Below, in pieces: positions 6,353 to 6,807 of a DNA stretch of 6,807 nt (the stretch's first letter is position 1; each line of letters begins with the position of its first letter). The stretch is from positions 1-6,807 of the forward strand of contig JAEZYO010000523.1 of the NCBI GenBank assembly GCA_023419055.1, written 5' to 3'. Under the pieces are notes generated by a model. The model searched no databases. It was not told the DNA's origin and saw nothing but the letters and a program-made list of their open reading frames with translations. The translations under genes were made by a program, and so were the position numbers. This DNA comes from Pseudomonadota bacterium (GTDB lineage: Bacteria; Myxococcota; Polyangia; Polyangiales; Polyangiaceae).

Positions 6353-6384
6353 ATGTATACATGAAAATTTTGGCGATTTTCATG
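6353..6384. promoter_or_regulatory. Overlapping palindromes: candidate LysR operator and divergent promoter
   Basis: Two symmetric elements overlap. ATGTATACAT (6353-6362) is a perfect 10-bp palindrome containing TATACA on both strands, usable as a -10 for either direction. CATGAAAAT (6360-6368) and ATTTTCATG (6376-6384) are perfect 9-bp arms around a 7-bp spacer centred on 6372. The AT-rich patch stands out from the GC-rich surroundings and lies in the 89-bp gap between the regulator and the divergent hydrolase gene, where LysR-type proteins usually bind. The symmetric dyad does not contain a centred T-N11-A, so the fit to the classical LysR box is imperfect. Confidence 0.55.
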
Positions 6385-6435
6385 CGCCTCAACATGACCG
6401 ATACGTGAAGTCGGGACACTCGAACGGAAGGCTTC

Positions 6436-6807
6436 ATGAGGACAAAGTATCGATATTTCATGGGGATAGCTCTGGGCGCACTCGCTCTCGGCGCCCTCGC
6501 GCGCTTCGACCTGACCTCGCACCCCTCGCAGCCGCGAGCGATGGGGACGCCGAGCCAGTGGGCCGCTGCCGAACGCGCTACGGCCGACGAACCCGGACCG
6601 ATTCGGTTGGAGGAAGTGGTGGCCGCCGATTGGAAGGTCGACCTCGGCGGGATGCTCAACCTCGACCACCCCGAGGCCGTCCACGCCGGAATCGAGAACC
6701 GCGAGGAGCCCATTCAGATCAAGTTCTACGTGATCCGTCACCCCGAGCGCGGCACCTTCCTGATCGACACCGGGGTCGCGCGCTCCATCGCGCGCCGCTC
6801 CGAAGAG
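6436..6807 (+). CDS. Metallo-beta-lactamase-fold hydrolase, N-terminal part
   Basis: Open frame of 124 codons cut by the right edge. Residues 9-23 form a hydrophobic segment (signal peptide or membrane anchor), so the enzyme is probably exported. From about residue 57 it resembles the start of MBL-fold hydrolases of the lactonase-like group: IKFYVIRHPERGTFLIDTGV (95-114), with the DTG at 111-113 that closes the first beta-hairpin. The zinc-binding HxHxDH motif would follow outside the window, so activity and substrate cannot be judged; acyl-homoserine lactonase-like is one possibility among many. GGAAGG (6426-6431) lies 4 nt before ATG. Divergence from the LysR-type gene suggests control by that regulator. 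Confidence 0.8.
   Translation, partial: MRTKYRYFMGIALGALALGALARFDLTSHPSQPRAMGTPSQWAAAERATADEPGPIRLEEVVAADWKVDLGGMLNLDHPEAVHAGIENREEPIQIKFYVIRHPERGTFLIDTGVARSIARRSEE

Noticed and set aside
6186..6741. Minus-strand frames of 166-175 codons overlapping the LysR start and hydrolase gene
   Set aside because: They run antisense to the MBL-fold gene and out of frame with LysR; both real genes have strong domain signatures.
1..6807. tRNA, rRNA, CRISPR, transposase or phage integration signals
   Set aside because: None seen on reading both strands; no terminal inverted repeats or target duplications around the gene remnants were found by eye.

Overview
The window looks like a piece of chromosome from a high-GC, secretion-rich bacterium, most probably a myxobacterium (Sorangium/Polyangium-like). 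The evidence is the strong G/C preference at third codon positions, a cluster of small lipoproteins with long Gly/Ser/Ala spacers after the lipobox Cys, and Cys-rich exported proteins of no recognised function. This assignment is inference from style; no marker gene is present.

Layout. Position 1-648 (minus) is the N-terminal part of a CPBP/CAAX-type intramembrane protease cut by the window edge. It diverges from a 413-aa lipoprotein (745-1986, plus) made of a Gly/Ser spacer and two tandem DUF3237 domains. A second spacer-bearing lipoprotein (2108-2644, plus) follows, with six mature cysteines. Positions 2645-3666 are poor in intact genes: a lipoprotein on the minus strand that stops in the first third of a LamG-like domain (2789-3118), and just beyond its start a degraded copy of the 3' end of the DUF3237 gene (about 3188-3320, plus). 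Next come two plus-strand exported proteins of unknown function (3667-4128 with a Sec signal peptide; 4209-4841 membrane-anchored), then a convergent 12-Cys lipoprotein (4883-5281, minus).

The right end is a classic regulator/target pair: a LysR-type regulator (5441-6346, minus) divergent from a metallo-beta-lactamase-fold hydrolase (6436 onward, plus, cut by the window edge). The 89-bp gap between them holds two overlapping palindromes that make a good operator candidate.

How the genes work together: only the LysR/MBL pair has a sequence-based case for a functional link. The exported proteins share a cellular destination (envelope or outside) but nothing in the sequence ties them to one pathway. 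I do not see a coherent new system here; the best leads are the DUF3237 duplication with its decayed relative and the LysR/MBL operator.
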